Part shown: positions 21,496 to 32,200 of the stretch, piece after piece
Numbering within the stretch: the first letter of the stretch is position 1
Layout of the letters: each line of letters starts with the position of its first letter
Assembly: GCA_963422465.1 (NCBI GenBank)
Contig: OY730174.1
Location: 3,188,914-3,252,913, forward strand
Origin: Lichina pygmaea
Lineage: Eukaryota > Ascomycota > Lichinomycetes > Lichinales > Lichinaceae
DNA: 64,000 nucleotides
Direction of reading: 5' to 3'
Position numbers and translations under genes: made by a program
The notes under the pieces: model-generated
Told to the model about the DNA's origin: nothing
The model's input: the letters and a program-made list of their open reading frames with translations, nothing else
Databases searched by the model: none

Positions 21496-22155
21496 TGTTA
21501 CAACCCCTGGGATGGGAGCCACTTATTTATAGGCAATCAGGCCGCAGGCCAGGCAAGAGGATACCATGGAAGTCAAGTGACTGTCAAGACATACAGGCAG
21601 CTTGACGCAGTATGCATGAAGTATCAAGACAATCTCACCAGTCTTGATGCAGGATGCAGGAAGTATCAAGACAGCCTCACCAGTCTTGACGTAGTGTGCA
21701 TGAAGTATCAAGACAATCTCACCAGTCTTGATGCAGAATGTAGGAAGCATCAAGACAGCCTCACCAGTCTTGACGCAGTGTGCATAAAGCATCAAGACAA
21801 TCTCACCAGTCTTGACGCAGAGTGCATAACATGGTGGGACTGTCAAGACAATCTCACCTGTCTTGATGTCAAGACTGTCAAGACAATCTTGATCATCTTG
21901 ACAGGCCAGCACTATATAGTCTGGTGATAGTTCCCTTATGGAATAATCATCTTCAACTTATGTTGTGATCCAGACAACTAGATCTACTTCAATACAATCC
22001 TTTGTACAGAGCCATTGATCAGGTGTCACCACCACCATGTTCCACCAAACCTCTTCGCACTCCTTGACACTCCTCTCCTGCGAGAACCAACCCACCTTCC
22101 ACATCTCACCCTTAATCCTATACTCAGTGAGGACAGCACAGTACAGACTGCAACA
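21496..22155 (+). repeat. E2 5' LTR, type B (660 bp) with five 42-bp U3 repeats
   Basis: It begins TGTTACAACCCCTGGG and ends ACTGCAACA. Five 42-bp units fill 21601-21810, each starting CTTGA(C/T)G and carrying ATCAAGACA and CTCACCAGT. The TATATA-type box follows, then the block shared with type A. Confidence 0.93.
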
Positions 22156-22976
22156 CTTTGAAGACCCTCAAGGATGAGTACCTCAGGAGCAACCAACCCT
22201 GGATTCCCAGATGGAAAGATTAGCATCACCAAGCCAGACCTGTTCTACAATAAAAGAAACAAGGTTGACGACTGGCTTATGCAACTCCAAGTCTACTTCC
22301 AATTCCAACCAGAGACAAAGCTGCCTAAGGAGAAGTGGCCTCTCTTTGCAAGCACTTACATGAGAGGTAATACTTATTGATGGATCAAGCCCTACGTCAA
22401 CAAACATCTCTCAGGAAACAGAGACCACAATGGTATATCAGAATGGATGACAAAATAGACGTGATTCAAGGACAAGATCAAAAGGATCCTTGGACTATCT
22501 AACAAAGACAAAGTGGCTATACAAATGATCTAGCATATCAAACAACAACACTCAGCCGCAGAGTACACCACACAGTTCAAACAATACTCAGTACTGACTG
22601 ATTAGGACGACAACACCCTGATAGTCATGTACTGACATGGAATCAAGGAAAACATGAAGGATGAAATCACCTTTGACAGACAAGCAGTCAACACACTGGA
22701 CAAGCTCATCGTACAAGCAATCAACATTGATGACAAACTATTCAAGTGAGTGATGGAGAAACACCATGACGGAGGATACAGCTGCCCCACATAGTATATG
22801 AGCAACCACTACAAGCTGCCTAACAAGGCACCACCACATGATCCATATAGCTATGCACCCATAGAACTGGATGCAGTCCACCACAAGGGAAGGTTCACGA
22901 AAGGAAGAAACAACAAGAAGGGGAAAGCACTGAAGTGCTATGCCTGTGGTAAGCTAGGCCACATGGCAAGAGACTG

Positions 22977-23470
22977 TGTTACGACCCAGGAGGAACATGG
23001 TCTTTATATACTCACAGAAAGCAGCAGACAGGATACTGGACAGAAGTACCAGACAGCGTGACACGGGAACCGGTCACGTGACCGGTGAGACAAACCAGAG
23101 GGTGCTCACCACAGCATGCATATGCACGAACAAGTGAGCAAAGTGAGCAGAGCTCACCCAGCTCGCCGCAGTGTGCATGAAAAGTGAGCAAAGTGAGCAG
23201 AGCTCACTCTGCTCACGAACTGGGCACTATATAGTCCGGCGATAGTTCCCCTATGGAACGATCGTCTTCAACTCATGTTGTGATCCAGACAACTAGATCT
23301 ACTTCAATACAATCCTTTTGTACGAAGCCGTTGATCAGGTGTCACCACCACCACGTTCCACCAAACCTCTTCGCACTCCTTGACACTCCTCTCCTGCAAG
23401 AACCAACCCGCCTTCCACCTCTCGCCCTAATCCTATACTCGGATAGGACAGTACAGTACAGACTGCAACA
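22977..23470 (+). repeat. E1 5' LTR, type A (494 bp)
   Basis: TGTTACGACC...CTGCAACA. The U3 has a perfect 18-bp palindrome, ACCGGTCACGTGACCGGT (23069-23086), two copies of the GAGCAAAGTGAGCAGAGC word, and TATATA at 23228-23233. Confidence 0.94.
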
Positions 23471-23480
23471 CTTTGAAGAC
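23228..23480 (+). promoter_or_regulatory. E1 TATA box and possible self-priming pair
   Basis: TATATA at 23228 is followed 36 bp later by GTCTTCAA (23264-23271), near where transcription should start. Directly after the LTR the 18-nt leader holds TTGAAGAC (23473-23480), its exact complement. No TGG-type tRNA primer site follows the LTR. The Tf1/sushi branch of chromoviruses is known to prime from its own folded 5' end; the same layout is proposed here by inference. Confidence 0.45.
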
Positions 23481-23488
23481 CCTCAAGG

Positions 23489-24403
23489 ATGAGTACCTCA
23501 GGAGCAACCAACCCCAACTTCCCAGATGGAAAGATTAGTGTCGCCAAGCCAGACCTGTTCTACAGCGAAAGAAACAAGGTCGACGACTGGCTCATGCAAC
23601 TCCAAGTCTACTTTCAATTCCAACCAGAGACAAAGCTGCCTAAGGAGAAGTGGCCCCTCTTCGCAACCACTTACATGAGAGGCAATGCTTATCGATGGAT
23701 CAAGCCCTACGTCAACAAACACCTCTCAGGAAACAGAGACCACGACAGCACAACAGAATAGATGACGAAATGGACACAATTCAAGGATGAGATCAAAAGG
23801 ATCCTTGGACCATCTAACGAAGACAAAGTGGCTATACGAATGATCCAGCACATCAAACAACAATATTCAGCCGCAGAGTACACCACGCAGTTCAAACAAT
23901 ACTCAGTACTGACCGACTGGGATGACAACGCCCTGATGGTCATGTACCGACATGGACTCAAGGAAAATGTGAAGGATGAGATCACCTTTGATGGACAAGC
24001 AGTTGACACACTGGATGAACTCATCACACAAGCAATCAACATCGATGACAAGCTATTCGAGCGAGCGATGGAGAAGCACCACAACGGAGGATACAGCCAC
24101 CCCGCATGGCATGTGAGCAACCACTACAAGCCGCCTAACAAGGCACCACCACATGATCCATATGGCTATGCACCCATGGAACTGGATGCAGTCCACCACA
24201 AGGGAAGGTTCACAAAGGGAAGAAACAACAAAAAGGGGAAAGCACTGAAGTGCTATGCCTGTGGCAAGCTAGGCCACATGGTGAAAGACTGTTGTTCAAA
24301 GAACAAGGTGCACCGACAGCAACTTAATACGCTTGACAGAGACTGGAATTTCATCAAGCCAGAGGACCCACCAGGAGAGGCTCAGCTATCCCTCGAACAA
24401 TAG
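23489..24403 (+). pseudogene. E1 gag-derived region (fossil)
   Basis: It starts with MSTSGATNPNFPDGKIS only 18 nt after the LTR. It carries a Ty3-type gag core (DDWLMQLQVYFQFQPET, then PLFATTYMRG) and a single CCHC knuckle (CYACGKLGHMVKDC) near the end. It is broken. The same start is seen in E2 (22174), E4 (47092), E5 (50209) and E6 (60232). Confidence 0.88.
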
Positions 24404-24421
24404 GACAACTACGATCAGACA

Positions 24422-24988
24422 TTGGAAGCAGCCCACCAACTGGCAACATCAGGAGGCAAGGATCTACCAGAACTAACAGGTCAGGACAAGGGACAGGAGC
24501 TCTTAACCACCTCTGATGGGGACCGAGACAAACCCGCGTCTATCAAAGAAGAAATACCACAAGGAAGCTATGCGTATAGCATGGACCCACAAAACCTACG
24601 GCACAGCGAACTACAGTGGAGGTTTTGCACAAAGCACTACTGCACCTACCATGAACAACTACGAAGGTACAGAGGACATTCACCCTACCACGCCACCTGC
24701 CACAAGCATTGGGTCAATTGCGAGAAGGATGTGTGTGAGATCCATCTTTGGGACAAACACCAACACACCACATTCCCCGGGCACACACATGATTGGCACA
24801 AACGCCTCATGTTCCTACAGCAAGGCAACAACTACAACTGCTACGTTGACAATTGGCAGTACTGCCTCAAGCCTGGATGTGACAAGTATCAGCAAGACAA
24901 ATTCATGAACAGATTCCTCAGAACTGATGGGAATGGCTGGACCCATTGCCCAGTCAGTGGTAAGACACTTCGATCAGAAAAAGACTGA
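24422..24988 (+). other. E1 Cys/His-rich module between gag and protease
   Basis: About 190 codons, open in this copy, after the gag knuckle and before the protease. It has C-x2-H-x-C-x2-H (FCTKHYCTYHEQ), then C-x2-H-x3-C-x4-C-x2-H (TCHKHWVNCEKDVCEIHLW), followed by more His and two further Cys (YCLKPGCDKY). The spacing is largely kept in E2, E3 and E5. I do not recognise the domain. It looks zinc-binding. Confidence 0.7.
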
Positions 24989-25026
24989 ACTCCCTTGTCA
25001 AGGGGCGACATCGGGAGCTCAACAAC

Positions 25027-26428
25027 ATGACCCCTAGCAACACAAAGCACCTGCGATTGCCTGTGTCACTACATGCCAACACGCCAGTACGGACATACGC
25101 ACTTGTTGACTCTGGAGCCAGTGGAAACTACATCTCGAGACAACTTTACAATACCCTCAGCACTGGAAGGAGACACAAGCAGCAGCCCTATCAGCTCGCG
25201 ATGGCAAATAGACAGACAGAGCTAGTCTGCCATGAGACGCAGCCAATAGAAATAGTTACCAGACACCATGCTGAAAGGATCCACCTTGATATTGTCGAGT
25301 TGGCCACTCAGGATATCTACTTGGGGATGCCTTGGCTAAAGAAGCACAACCCAGTTGTTAACTGGAAGACAGGAGTACTCATGTTTAGGAACTGCACTAA
25401 CAACACAGCTCGGACCTGTTACCAGCCGCAGAAGGCGTGGACAGATGAGGGAAGGAGTCCTCAGTGGAACCTCACTGACAGAAAGGACGACTCTCAAAAG
25501 AAGAGGTCTGCCTTGACAGGCACACTCCGGAACCAGGTGGCCAAACAGTCAGAGATGAAGAGAGAGGAAGTTGTTAACCCTCTGGAGATCCCTGAAGAGT
25601 ACTGACCTGGGTATGATAACCTCTTTCAGGAAGAGACAACGACAGCAGCGTTGCCTAAGCACCAATCTTGGGATCATGAGATCAAGTTGCAACCAGGGAC
25701 GGAGCCAGGATTTGGACCAATTTACCAGTTATCAGAGAAAGAGCTCCAAGTACTTCGCGAGTACCTGGAGGAAAACCTGAAAAAGGGTTTCATTCAAGAA
25801 TCTCAATCGCCAGCAGGATACCCGATACTATTTGCACCAAAGAAAGACAGAAGTCTTCGACTTTGTGTGGACTACAGGAAACTCAACAACATTACTATCA
25901 AGAACTGATATCTGTTGCCAAATACGAACAAATTGCGAGACAGGATCAGTCAAGCTACAACCTTTACCAAGCTGGACTTGAAAGGAGCATACAACCTGAT
26001 ACACATGAAAAAAGGAGAAGAATGGAAGACAGCCTTCAGAACCTGATACGGACACTACAAGTATCTGGTTATGCTATTCAGACTCACAAATGCACCAGCA
26101 ACATGTCAAGCATTGATCAACAACATCATCAGAGCACACCTGGACCAAACAGCTATCGCCTACCTGGACAACATTCTTGTCTACTCGAACACGCAACAAG
26201 AACATACCAAACATGTGAAGGATGTTCTACAATGCCTACAAGAGGCAGGGCTCAAGCTCAACCTGAAGAGGAACAAGAGTTTGAGGTTGAACAGATTCTG
26301 GCTAGAAAAAGTCAGCAATACCTTGTCAAGTGGAAAGGATACCCAGACTCAGAAAATACCTGGGAACCACTCAAGAACCTCGCGAACTGCCAGCTTCTTC
26401 TGCGACAGTTTTGGCAGGAGCAGGACTG
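25027..26428 (+). pseudogene. E1 protease, reverse transcriptase and chromodomain remains (fossil)
   Basis: An aspartic protease core ([12 protein letters not shown]), the linker typical of this group ([18 protein letters not shown]), reverse transcriptase words ([28 protein letters not shown]) and a terminal chromodomain ([19 protein letters not shown]). It is broken in several places and no repaired protein is implied. Confidence 0.85.
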
Positions 26429-26556
26429 AACAGCTTGGCCTGCAGGAGGGACATGTCAATGACTGATCAAGTCAAATCCTCACCATCCGACTCCATCTCT
26501 TTCACCAAGCACTGAAGCTTCTACCTCACACGGACCTCAGCGCCCTCCAACACCTT

Positions 26557-26871
26557 TCACTTCCGAGACAGACGAGCCTGCACTGTGGCAAGTTGTTTGA
26601 AGAGTGCATCGCGTGTTGCCTTGTCAGCGGCAACATCCTCACGGAGGTTATCCCGGGACATGTTCAAAGATTCCCAGGACACAGAGACACAAGACCTTCC
26701 ACGCCGAGTGCATGCAGCACATTTCAACTTATCGTCTTCTCCTGGCATCTGGAAGCACGGACAACCACGGAGAACACAAAAGTCGCAGGGTGTACGTGAA
26801 ACAAAACCCTGATCGCAGATTTGAGCAGCCAGCTGAGTTCGGCTAACAGTCGCACGTGACTTTGGAGGCAT
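26557..26871 (-). CDS. Antisense Zn(II)2Cys6-like protein of E1 (type A), open 104 codons
   Basis: A 104-aa frame on the strand opposite E1. It starts with an ATG at 26871, only 44 bp inside the 3' LTR. Cysteines 29, 32, 39, 51, 54 and 61 give C-x2-C-x6-C-x11-C-x2-C-x6-C, which lies within the Zn(II)2Cys6 (Gal4-type) consensus. Basic residues (TRRGRS) sit in the second half. Residues 63-104 are charged and leucine-spaced (NLREDVAADKATRDALFKQL), as in the linker and coiled coil after such clusters. Relatives with the same spacing occur in E3 and E5 and in more broken form in E0 and E2. The position suggests antisense transcription from the 3' LTR. A DNA- or RNA-binding role is inference; it could also bind the element's own nucleic acid. 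Confidence 0.72.
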   Translation of the reverse strand: MPPKSRATVSRTQLAAQICDQGFVSRTPCDFCVLRGCPCFQMPGEDDKLKCAACTRRGRSCVSVSWESLNMSRDNLREDVAADKATRDALFKQLATVQARLSRK

Positions 26872-26914
26872 GACCAGATTTCATCAAGATGATGAAAGAT
26901 GGAGAGGGGGATAG

Positions 26915-27394
26915 TGTTACAACCCAGGAGGAACACAGTCTTTATATACTCACAGAAAGCAGCAGACAGGATACTGGACAGAAGTACCAGACAGCGTGAC
27001 ACGGGAACCGGTCACGTGACCGGCAAGACAAACCAGAGGGTGCTCGCCGCAGTATGCATATGCACGAACAAGTGAGCAAAGTGAGCAGAGCTCACTTATC
27101 TCACCAAGTGAGCAAAGTGAGCAGAGCTCACTCTGCTCACGAACTGGGCACTATATAGTCCGGCAATAGTTCCCCTATGGAACGATCATCTTCAACTCAT
27201 GTTGTGATCCAGACAACTAGATCTACTTCAATACAATCCTTTTGTACAAAGCCGTTGATCAGGTGTCACCACCACCACGTTCCACCAAACCCCTTCGCAC
27301 TCCTTGACACTCCTCTCCTGCGAGAACCAACCTGCCTTCCACCTCTCGCCCTAATCCTATACTCGGATAGGACGGTACGGTACGGACCGCAACA
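26915..27394 (+). repeat. E1 3' LTR, type A (480 bp)
   Basis: TGTTACAACCCAGGAGG...GGACCGCAACA, preceded by the purine tract GGAGAGGGGGATAG and followed by the duplication GACTG. Confidence 0.93.
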
Positions 27395-29287
27395 GACTGT
27401 TGTTCAAAGAACAAGGTGCACTGACAGCAACTTAATACACTCGACAGAGACTGGAATATCATCAAGCCAGAGGACTCACCAGGAGAGGCTCAGCTATCCC
27501 TTGAACAATAGGACAACTACAATCAGACATTGGAAGCAGCCCACCAACTGGCAACATCAGGAGGCAAGGATCTACCAGAACAGACAGGTCAGGACAAGGG
27601 ACAGGAGTCCTTAACCACCTCTGATAGAGACTGAGACAAACCCACATCTATCAAAGAAGAAATACCACAAGGAAGCTATGCTTACAGTATAGACCCACAA
27701 AACCTACAGCACGGTGAACTACAGTGGAGGTTTTGCACAAAGCACTACTGCACCTACCACAAACAACTACAAAGGTACAGAGGACATTCACCCTACCGCG
27801 CCACCTGCCACAAGCATTGGGTCAATTGCGAGAAGGATGTGTGTGAGATCCACCTTTGGGACAAACACCAACACACCGTATTCCCCGGGCACACACATGA
27901 TTGGCACAAACACCTCATGTTCCTACAGTAAGGCAACAACCACAACTGCTACGTCAACAATTGGCAGTACTACCTCAAGCCTGGATGTGACAAGCATCAG
28001 CAAGACAAATTCATGAACAGATTCCTCAGAACTGATGGGAATGGCTGGACCTATTGCCCAGTCAGTGGAAAGACACTTCAATCAGGAAAAGACTGAACTC
28101 TCTTGTCAAGGGGTGACATCGGGAGCTCAACAACATGACCCCTAGCAACACAAAGCACCTGTGATTGCCTGTGTCACTACACACCAACACGCCAGTACGG
28201 ACATACACACTTGTTGACTCTGTAGCCAGTGGAAACTACATTTCAAGACAACTTTACAACACCCTCAGCACTGGAAGAAGATGCAAGCAGTAGCTCTATC
28301 AGCTCACGATGGCAAATGGACAGACAGAGCTAGTCTGCCATAAGACACAGCCAATGCAAATAGTTACCGGACACTATGCTGAAAGGATCCACCTTGATAT
28401 TGTCAAGTTGGCCACTCAGGATATCTATTTGGGGATGCCTTGGCTAAAGAAGCACAACCCAGTTGTTAACTGGAGGACAGGAGTACTCACGTTTAGGAAC
28501 TGCACTAACAACACAGCTCAGACCTGTTACCAGCCGCAGAAAGTGTGGACAGATGAGGGAAGGAGTCCTCAGTGGAATCTCACTGACAGAAAGAACAACT
28601 CTCAAGAGAAGAGGTCTGCCTTGACAGGCACACCCCAGAACCAGGTGGCCAAACAGTCAGAGATGAAGAGAGAGGAAGTTGTTAACTCTCTGGAGATCCC
28701 TGAAGAGTACTGACCTGAGTATGATAACTTCTTTCAGGAAGAGACAACAACAGCAGTGTTGCCTAAGCACCAACCTTGGGATCATGAGATCAAGTTGCAA
28801 CCAGGGACAGAGCCAGGATTTGGACCAATTTACCAGTTATCAGAGAAAGAGCTCCAAGTACTTCACAAATACCTGGAGGAAAACCTGAAAAAAGATTTCA
28901 TTCAAGAATCTCAATCGCCAGCAGGATACCCAATACTATTTGCACCAAAGAAAGACAGAAGTCTTCAACTTTGTGTGGATTACAGGAAACTCAACAACAT
29001 TACCATCAAAAACTGATATCTGTTGCCAAATGCAAACAAATTGCGAGACAGGATCAGCCAAGCTACAATCTTTACCAAGCTGGACTTGAAAAGAGCATAC
29101 AACCTGATTTTTTTTTTGATTTGATTTGATTTGATTCTTACACTGTTTGTAGCTTTACAGCCATGCAGATCTTCCAGCTAATAGTGAACTTCTTCAGAAA
29201 ACCTTTAAAGGAATAAAAACTGAAGACAGGGAGGTGACTAGAAAGTGTAGCAAAAGGAAATCTTGTAGTGTCTGGTAGGAAAAGCTT

Positions 29288-32200
29288 CTAGATGTTGGAG
29301 TGTGAATAGTGAAGTTTGAAAGCCAGATTAAATTGGTTTAGTCTTTTCAAAGACATAAACCAGTACAGAAACTTCTGTAGAAGCTCTGGGTTTGAAATAA
29401 TAGTAGTGAAATCTTGGGGGTTAAAGAGAGCATGTTGTCTTTGACTTGAGTAGAGAGAGCATGAAGAGGTGATATGCTTTACTGTCTCTTCTGCTTGACC
29501 ACACATGCATAGGGGGGTAGGAAAGTCAGGGACTCCAGCTCTGAAAAGAAAACTTGCTAGACCAATTCTCCCAGTTCTGGTTTGCAGTAGTAGACTTGCC
29601 TCAGCTTTCTGTAGCTCTTTGTAGAGCTTTAGGTTGTTGTAGTGAGGTTTTTGGCAAAACACCTGCCATCCAGCATAGCCTTTTCTTTTCTTCTCCTCCC
29701 ATTGGTTTTCCCACTCTTTAGTAAAGAGTATTTGTAGTTCTTTCTTTGAACTAGCCTGGTTAGTAGTTATTTGACTTAACCAAGTGAACTTCCAATTAGG
29801 AGAGATAGTTGAGCATTTCTTTAAAGGTTTCCTCAGTGAAGAAGCATAGGAAGAAATAGTAGAAAAGGTACTGTCAAGAAAGTCTTTCAGAGAGGAGGTT
29901 TGGATAGAAGATAGAAAACAAGCTGTGCGAAATTTAAAATAGAGATCTAGAGGTAAAAGAAAAAGCTCACTCTCTAATAGAAAAGAAGGAGTGGCTTTGA
30001 AAGCACCCCCAATAAGTCTCAGACATTTGTTTTGGAATATGATAAGAGAGGAAATATTAGAGGATTTTCTGAGTGGGTTGAACCAAATTCCCACTGCATA
30101 GCTCAGTACAGATCTGAGTATTGCAGTGTACACAAGGCGTGCTGTGAGAACTGGAAAGCCCCAGGTGGAGTAAGAGGTTCTAGAAAGAGAAGATAGTGCT
30201 TTTTGTGCTTTTTGAAGAATAATTCTCTGGTGTTTGTGCCAGTGGAGTTTGGCATCCAGGTAAACTCCCAATACTCACACTTCTTCTTTTGGTTTTAGAA
30301 TCACATTCCCAAGTCTAAGCTTGAGCTGCAGATTGTCTGATCTTCTTCTGGAAAAATGAAGTATTTCATATTTCTCAGGAGAGAAGACCATTCCATGTCT
30401 TGCAGCCCAAGATAGACATTTAAGATGTGTATTCTTCAACTTCAGAAGGTTGCTTTTAAGAGAGTGTCCAAATGCAAGCAGATTTGTATCATCTGCAAAT
30501 CCCAGAGCAGAAACACCAGTAGTAGGAGAATGTACAGTCTCATGAAGTTCAGAAATATAGAATAGAAAAAGAATAGGAGACAAAGGGGAACCTTGGGGAA
30601 CTCCACAGTGAATAGGAATAGAAGAGGACTCAGAGTCATCAAAAACTAGGGTGGTGGTACGTCTGGTACAGAAAGAGAAGATCCAAGAAGTTAGCCAGAG
30701 AGGGATTCCTTTTCTCTCCAGAATCTTTTGAAGAATCTCTGGAAGAACTCTGTCATATGCTCCTGAGATGTCCAGAGAAAGTAGAGATGCAACCATGCCT
30801 TCTTTCCAGACTTTTTCCACTTGGGAAGTTAGAAGGAAAAGTGCTGATTCAGTTGATCTGCCTTTCCTGAACCCCATCTGGATTTCTGGCAAGAGTTTAG
30901 TCTCTTCTGCTACCTTGCTTAGTCTGGCTGCTGTAATAGCTTCCATCAGCTTGCCAGTTGTGTTTAGCAGAGCTATAGGGCGCCAGGCTTTAGCTTGGTT
31001 ATAGATTCCCTTGCCAGGTTTTCTTAGACAGACTGTTTTTGCATTCTTGAATTTCTCTGGAAAGTATTCCAGTCTCCAGCATGTTGATGTGAGAACAGCT
31101 ATAGCTTGGCAGAACTTGGGACCCAGAGCTTTCAGAAATCCATTTGGCAGCTTGTCTTTTCCTCCTGCTGTAAAAGGTTTCTTCTTGTTCAGAATTTGCT
31201 CCACTTCTTCAGTGGTAACCTCCTGAGAAAGCTGGATATCTGGGGTACTCTGGTGACTTTCTGTACTTGGTTCTGGAACATGTGCTTCTGGAAAGAATTG
31301 AGCTGAGAAAGATTTTGTCTTCTCCTCAAAGCTTTTGGCTAGTCCTTCTTGAGTCTCCAGATCAGGGACCAGAGGAAGATCAGAGGTCTTGTTAGCTTTT
31401 GATTTTCCCCACTTTGCAAGCTTCCAGAATTTTGAGGAACTGGCTAGCTCATGAACTTGTTTTCTGAAGGTGTTCTGTTTGCCTTCTCTGACAGCTTTCT
31501 TCTTGAGCTTAGTTGCTTCTTCTAGCTCTTCTTGGCTTGCCTGTCCTCTGAGCACTTGTCTTCTTATTCTTCTTTCCTGCTTAACTTTAGTTTGGATCTC
31601 TTGGTTCCACCAGGGGACTGAGTGGCTAGATTGCTTCTGGAGTTCTGTGCATCTGTCTGCTATTTCTTGGAGAAAGTGGTTAAGATATTCCAAGTACTCA
31701 TCCACTTCATGTTTATCTTGAAAGTGGAAGGGCAGCTGCAAATTATTACACTCTTGTTTTGCCAGGTTTGTGTCCAGTGTTTTCCAGTTCCTTTCTGGCT
31801 TCCAGGTTTTTCTTGGTGAGTCCAGGTCCAGGCTAGTTAGCACAGGTCTGTGGTCAGACCCATGAAAGAACTGCAAAGCAATTTTAGAAAAGATTAGAGA
31901 GTTAGAAAGAGAAGAAGATATAAAGGAAAGATCAATAGGTGAACAGGGTTTGTGGGAAAGAGATCTAGCTCTTGTGGGTGTAAAAGGTGCAATAGCTAAC
32001 TCCAGATTTGAGTTTTTCATTAGAGTTTGGAACTTGTGTGCAGTGTCAGAATATAGTCTTCTTTTCTTTGACCAGTCAGGGTGGTGAAGATTTGAGTCTG
32101 TAAGAAGAATATGCTGCCCTTTTGCTTGTAAAGCATTTTGGAGTAGACAGAGAAGAGCTTCTGATGCTTGTAGGTAGTTCTCTTGACTTGAGGGAGTGAA

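Larger units (their letters stand above)
22977..27394 (+). mobile_element. E1: chromodomain Ty3/gypsy fossil, LTR type A, inside E2
   Basis: LTRs are 22977-23470 (494 bp) and 26915-27394 (480 bp), with the 5-bp target duplication GACTG at 22972-22976 and 27395-27399. The insertion splits the gag zinc-knuckle region of E2, whose text resumes exactly after the duplication. Parts seen are gag from 23489 with a CYACGKLGHMVKDC knuckle (about 24250), the Cys/His-rich module (24422-24988), protease ([12 protein letters not shown], about 25080), reverse transcriptase (about 25650-26270), a chromodomain ([16 protein letters not shown], about 26320) and the antisense Zn2Cys6-like frame. At 4.4 kb it is shorter than E5 (6.5 kb), and it is broken. 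Confidence 0.94.

Noticed and set aside
21601-21810. Regularly spaced repeats resembling a CRISPR array
   Set aside because: Units are head-to-tail without unique spacers, lie in the U3 of an LTR, and the genome is eukaryotic.
21577-21927. Open frames made of 14-residue repeats (YQDNLTSLDAGCRK-like) in type B LTRs
   Set aside because: The 42-bp U3 unit is a multiple of three, so it stays open in several frames on both strands. It is an LTR repeat, not a repeat protein.
30170-30280. Intron in LINE ORF2 starting at GTGAGT over the shared TGA
   Set aside because: The nearest good acceptor would remove the conserved VLGVYLD block, and LINE RNAs are usually unspliced.
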